The notes under the pieces were generated by a model. It saw only the letters and a program-made list of their open reading frames with translations. It did no database searches and was not told where the DNA came from. 64,000 nt of DNA. Origin: Janthinobacterium agaricidamnosum (GTDB lineage: Bacteria > Pseudomonadota > Gammaproteobacteria > Burkholderiales > Burkholderiaceae_D). Numbering within the stretch: position 1 is the first letter of the stretch; every line of letters starts with the position of its first letter. Location: the NCBI RefSeq assembly GCF_003667705.1, contig NZ_CP033019.1:2294001-2358000 (forward strand). Direction: 5' to 3'. The position numbers and the translations under genes were made by a program. Shown one piece after another: positions 61,766 through 64,000 of this stretch.

Positions 61766-62764
61766 TTACAGCCCCACCATGGCCAGCTCCACTGCCGGGT
61801 AGCGCTCGCCTTGCACGCTGGCGGGCGCGATGGCGGCGCCGATGGCGGCCAGCTCGGCGCCGCTCAGAGTGAGTTGCGCGGCGGCCACGTTCTCTTCCAG
61901 GTGGGCCAGGCTGCGGGCGCCGGGAATCGGCACGATGTCGTCGCCTTGCGCCAGCAGCCAGGCCAGGGCCAGCTGGGCCGCCGTGGCGCCGCACGCCGCC
62001 GCCAGGCGCTGCAATTCGGCAACGAGATGTCCGTTGGCCGCCATCGCCGGCGGCTGGAAGCGGGGCAGGCTGTGGCGGTAATCGTCCGGTGCCAGCGCGG
62101 CGCTGGATGCGAGCCGTCCCGTCAGGAAGCCCCGGCCCAGCGGGCTGTAGGGCACGAAACCGATGCCGAGCGCGCGGCAGGCGGGCAGCACGTCCGCTTC
62201 CACGTCGCGGCTCCACAGCGAGTATTCGGACTGCACGGCCGCAATCGGATGCACGGCGTGGGCGCGGCGCAGGGTGGCGGCCGACACTTCCGACAGCCCC
62301 AGGTGGCGCACCTTGCCCACCCGTACCAGCTCGGCCATGGCGCCGACGACGTCTTCGATGGGCACGGCCGGGTCCACGCGGTGCTGGTACAGCAAGTCGA
62401 TGCACTCGATGCCGAGCCGGGACAGCGATCCTTCCACCGCCTGGCGAATATGTTCGGGGCGGCTGTCGACACCCGCCATGCGCTCCACGCCTTTTCCTTC
62501 AGGCAATATCTTGAAGCCGAACTTGGTAGCGATGCTGACTTTGCCGCGCAGCTGTTTCAGGGCGCGGCCTACCAAGTCCTCGTTGGCGTAGGGGCCGTAC
62601 ACTTCGGCCGTATCGATCAGGGTCACGCCCAGCTCCACGGCGCGGTGCAGCACGCGCAGCGAGGCGGCCTCGTCGGCGCCGCCGTAGGCAAAGCTCATGC
62701 CCATGCAGCCCAGGCCGATGGGGGCGACGCGCAAGCCGGAGTTGCCCAGTGTTCTGTGTTCCAT
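61766..62764 (-). CDS. Aldo/keto reductase
   Basis: This NADPH-dependent TIM-barrel oxidoreductase of 332 residues starts MEHRTLGNSGLRVAPIGLGC. The catalytic tetrad is seen: Asp and Tyr in LIDTAEVYGPYANEDLVG, Lys in VSIATKFGF, His in LLYQHRVD. The C-terminal NADPH loop is IPGARSLAHLEENVAA. It resembles the AKR13/YakC group. ATG 62764 has a better-spaced AAGGA site than the ATG at 62770. It is divergent from a LysR gene, its likely regulator. Confidence 0.93.
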   Translation of the reverse strand: MEHRTLGNSGLRVAPIGLGCMGMSFAYGGADEAASLRVLHRAVELGVTLIDTAEVYGPYANEDLVGRALKQLRGKVSIATKFGFKILPEGKGVERMAGVDSRPEHIRQAVEGSLSRLGIECIDLLYQHRVDPAVPIEDVVGAMAELVRVGKVRHLGLSEVSAATLRRAHAVHPIAAVQSEYSLWSRDVEADVLPACRALGIGFVPYSPLGRGFLTGRLASSAALAPDDYRHSLPRFQPPAMAANGHLVAELQRLAAACGATAAQLALAWLLAQGDDIVPIPGARSLAHLEENVAAAQLTLSGAELAAIGAAIAPASVQGERYPAVELAMVGL

Positions 62765-62878
62765 TGTCATTTCCTTTCAAAAAAAGATGCAAGAAGTATG
62801 GATGACGGAACAGCATGCGATAAGATGGCTAATCCTGCATGCATTACTGAAGTTTTTTCATGAATTTTTTCCTCGACA

Positions 62879-63769
62879 ATGGCTGACCTCAACGAATTGA
62901 CGGCCTTTGCCGCCGTCGCCCGCCTGCGCAGCTTCCGCAAGGCGGCATTGGAGCGGGGCGTGTCCGCCTCCGCCCTCAGCCATGCATTGCGCGCGCTGGA
63001 AGAGCGCCTGGGCGTGCGCCTGCTGAACCGTACCACGCGCAGCGTCACGCCGACCGAGGCGGGGCAGCAGCTGCTGGCGCGGCTGGCGCCGGCCATGCGC
63101 GAAATCGACGATGCCTTGCAAGACTTGAGCGCCCTGCAGGATGTGCCCGCAGGCACGCTGCGCCTGAACGTGCCCCGTCCCGCCGCCCGGCTGCTGCTCG
63201 CGCCCATGCTGGCCGGTTTTGTCGCGCGCTATCCGCGCGTGCAGGTCGAAGTGGTCACCGATGACGGCATGATCGATATCGTGCGCGACGGTTTTGACGC
63301 GGGCATCCGCTTCGGCGAACAGGTGGCGGCCGACATGATCGCCGTGCCCGTGGGCGCGCCGCAGCCGTTCGTGGTGGTGGCGTCGCCCGCCTACCTGGCG
63401 GCGCATGGCGCACCAGGCACGCCACGCGACTTGCTGGCGCACGCCTGCATAGGCCGGCGCTTTCCCAGCGGGCGCCAGTATGCGTGGGAGTTCGGGCAGG
63501 ATGGGGAAGCCGTCAGCATCGCCGTCGGCGGCCCGCTGGTGTTCGACGATGATGAACTGATGCTGCGCGCGGCCCGCGATGGGGCGGGACTGGCCTATGT
63601 GTACGAAGCCGACGCGCACGCCGATATCGCGGCGGGCCGGCTGGCGCGCGTGCTGGAGCGCTGCCTGCCGCCGCCCTCCCGTTACTTCCTGTACTACCCG
63701 AGCCGGCGGCAGATGCCTGCCGTGCTGCGCGCCTTTGTCGACATGGTCCGCGCCGACGGTCTTGCCTAG
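62879..63769 (+). CDS. LysR-family transcriptional regulator
   Basis: The 296-residue protein has the LysR winged HTH at residues 1-60 (ELTAFAAVARLRSFRKAALE, GVSASALSHALRALEERLGV, RLLNRTTRSVTPTEAGQQLL) and a periplasmic-binding-like effector domain (GTLRLNVPRPAARLLLAPML, GFDAGIRFGEQVAADMIAVP). It is of the CrgA/DsdC-like branch that usually represses or activates a divergent gene; here that is the aldo/keto reductase, 114 bp away. Its stop overlaps the stop of the convergent kinase gene. Confidence 0.94.
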   Translation: MADLNELTAFAAVARLRSFRKAALERGVSASALSHALRALEERLGVRLLNRTTRSVTPTEAGQQLLARLAPAMREIDDALQDLSALQDVPAGTLRLNVPRPAARLLLAPMLAGFVARYPRVQVEVVTDDGMIDIVRDGFDAGIRFGEQVAADMIAVPVGAPQPFVVVASPAYLAAHGAPGTPRDLLAHACIGRRFPSGRQYAWEFGQDGEAVSIAVGGPLVFDDDELMLRAARDGAGLAYVYEADAHADIAAGRLARVLERCLPPPSRYFLYYPSRRQMPAVLRAFVDMVRADGLA

Positions 63770-64000
63770 GCGGCGGCCGGCGGCGCGCCGTGCTCGACCG
63801 GCCACTTGACGGTAAACACGCTGCCGCCCGCCTTGCCGCGCGTGCAGGCCGCGCTGCCGCCATGCGCGCGCGCGATGGCTTCGACCACGGCCAGGCCCAG
63901 GCCGCTGCCCGCGTTCAGGTCGCCGCCGTCGCTGTCGCCGCGGCGAAACGCCTCGAACACGTGCGGCGCCAGTTCCTCTGCAATGCCGGGGCCCGCATCC
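63766..64000 (-). CDS. Sensor histidine kinase, C-terminal part (5' end outside window)
   Basis: The frame is open to the right edge of the window. Visible are the end of the ATPase domain: DAGPGIAEELAPHVFEAFRR (G1 and F boxes) and GSGLGLAVVEAIARAHGG (G2 box), then GGSVFTVKWPVEHGAPPAAA. It is the C-terminus of a HATPase_c histidine kinase; nothing can be said about its sensor region. It overlaps the LysR stop by three bases. Confidence 0.9.
   Translation of the reverse strand, partial: DAGPGIAEELAPHVFEAFRRGDSDGGDLNAGSGLGLAVVEAIARAHGGSAACTRGKAGGSVFTVKWPVEHGAPPAAA

Overview
The window looks like a chromosome segment of a GC-rich betaproteobacterium of the Oxalobacteraceae, most like Janthinobacterium and its relatives. 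This rests on recognising the gene families and their order (rseP-bamA-ompH-lpxD-fabZ-lpxA-lpxB-rnhB, the divergent ppsR/ppsA pair, smpB/ratA-rnfH-guaB-guaA). No database search was run. All housekeeping genes share a high-GC style. The stretch from about 40.5 to 48 kb is clearly more AT-rich and looks acquired.

1-9.9 kb: the envelope-biogenesis operon. It starts inside rseP and runs through bamA, ompH/skp, lpxD, fabZ, lpxA, lpxB, rnhB, a SpoU-type RNA methyltransferase and a class V aminotransferase, with short gaps or ATGA overlaps. 10-15.7 kb: ppsR and ppsA (divergent), dps, an NfeD-like protein and an SPFH/stomatin-like protein. 16.2-21.4 kb: an H-NS-like protein, smpB (minus), ratA-rnfH, guaB and guaA. 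Several clear intrinsic terminators punctuate this part.

21.6-42.2 kb: a contact-dependent inhibition / two-partner secretion operon in the order cdiB (outer-membrane transporter), cdiC (HlyC-type lysine acyltransferase), cdiA (5,908 residues) and a candidate cdiI. It has a well-spaced promoter (TTGCCC, 17 bp, TATAAT). CdiA carries an ESPR leader, a TPS domain, a very long FHA-1 repeat region with a 1.34-kb, about 98% identical internal direct duplication, a Gly/Ala/Ser/Thr-rich linker, a Tyr-rich conserved block, FHA-2, and an AT-richer C-terminus ending in a PD-(D/E)xK-type nuclease motif.

42.2-48.1 kb: a graveyard downstream of cdiI. It holds one complete RAYT (Y1/HUH transposase) element with 12-bp perfect terminal inverted repeats, a second 5'-truncated copy in tandem, and at least four shorter traces, all in the same orientation. 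Between them lie displaced toxin/immunity modules: a frameshifted GIY-YIG CdiA-CT with a broken immunity gene, a toxin tail with an intact immunity-like gene, an unassigned small AT-rich gene, and an AspH-type dioxygenase.

48.1-64 kb: an ankyrin-repeat protein, an MFS transporter, a three-lipoprotein operon (CsgG-like, DUF4810-like, DUF799-like), a two-component system, a 2,182-residue DUF4011/helicase/Vsr-like/DUF3320 protein that is a plausible anti-phage factor, a nitroreductase, an aldo/keto reductase with a divergent LysR regulator, and the C-terminus of a second histidine kinase. No rRNA, tRNA or CRISPR array was recognised.
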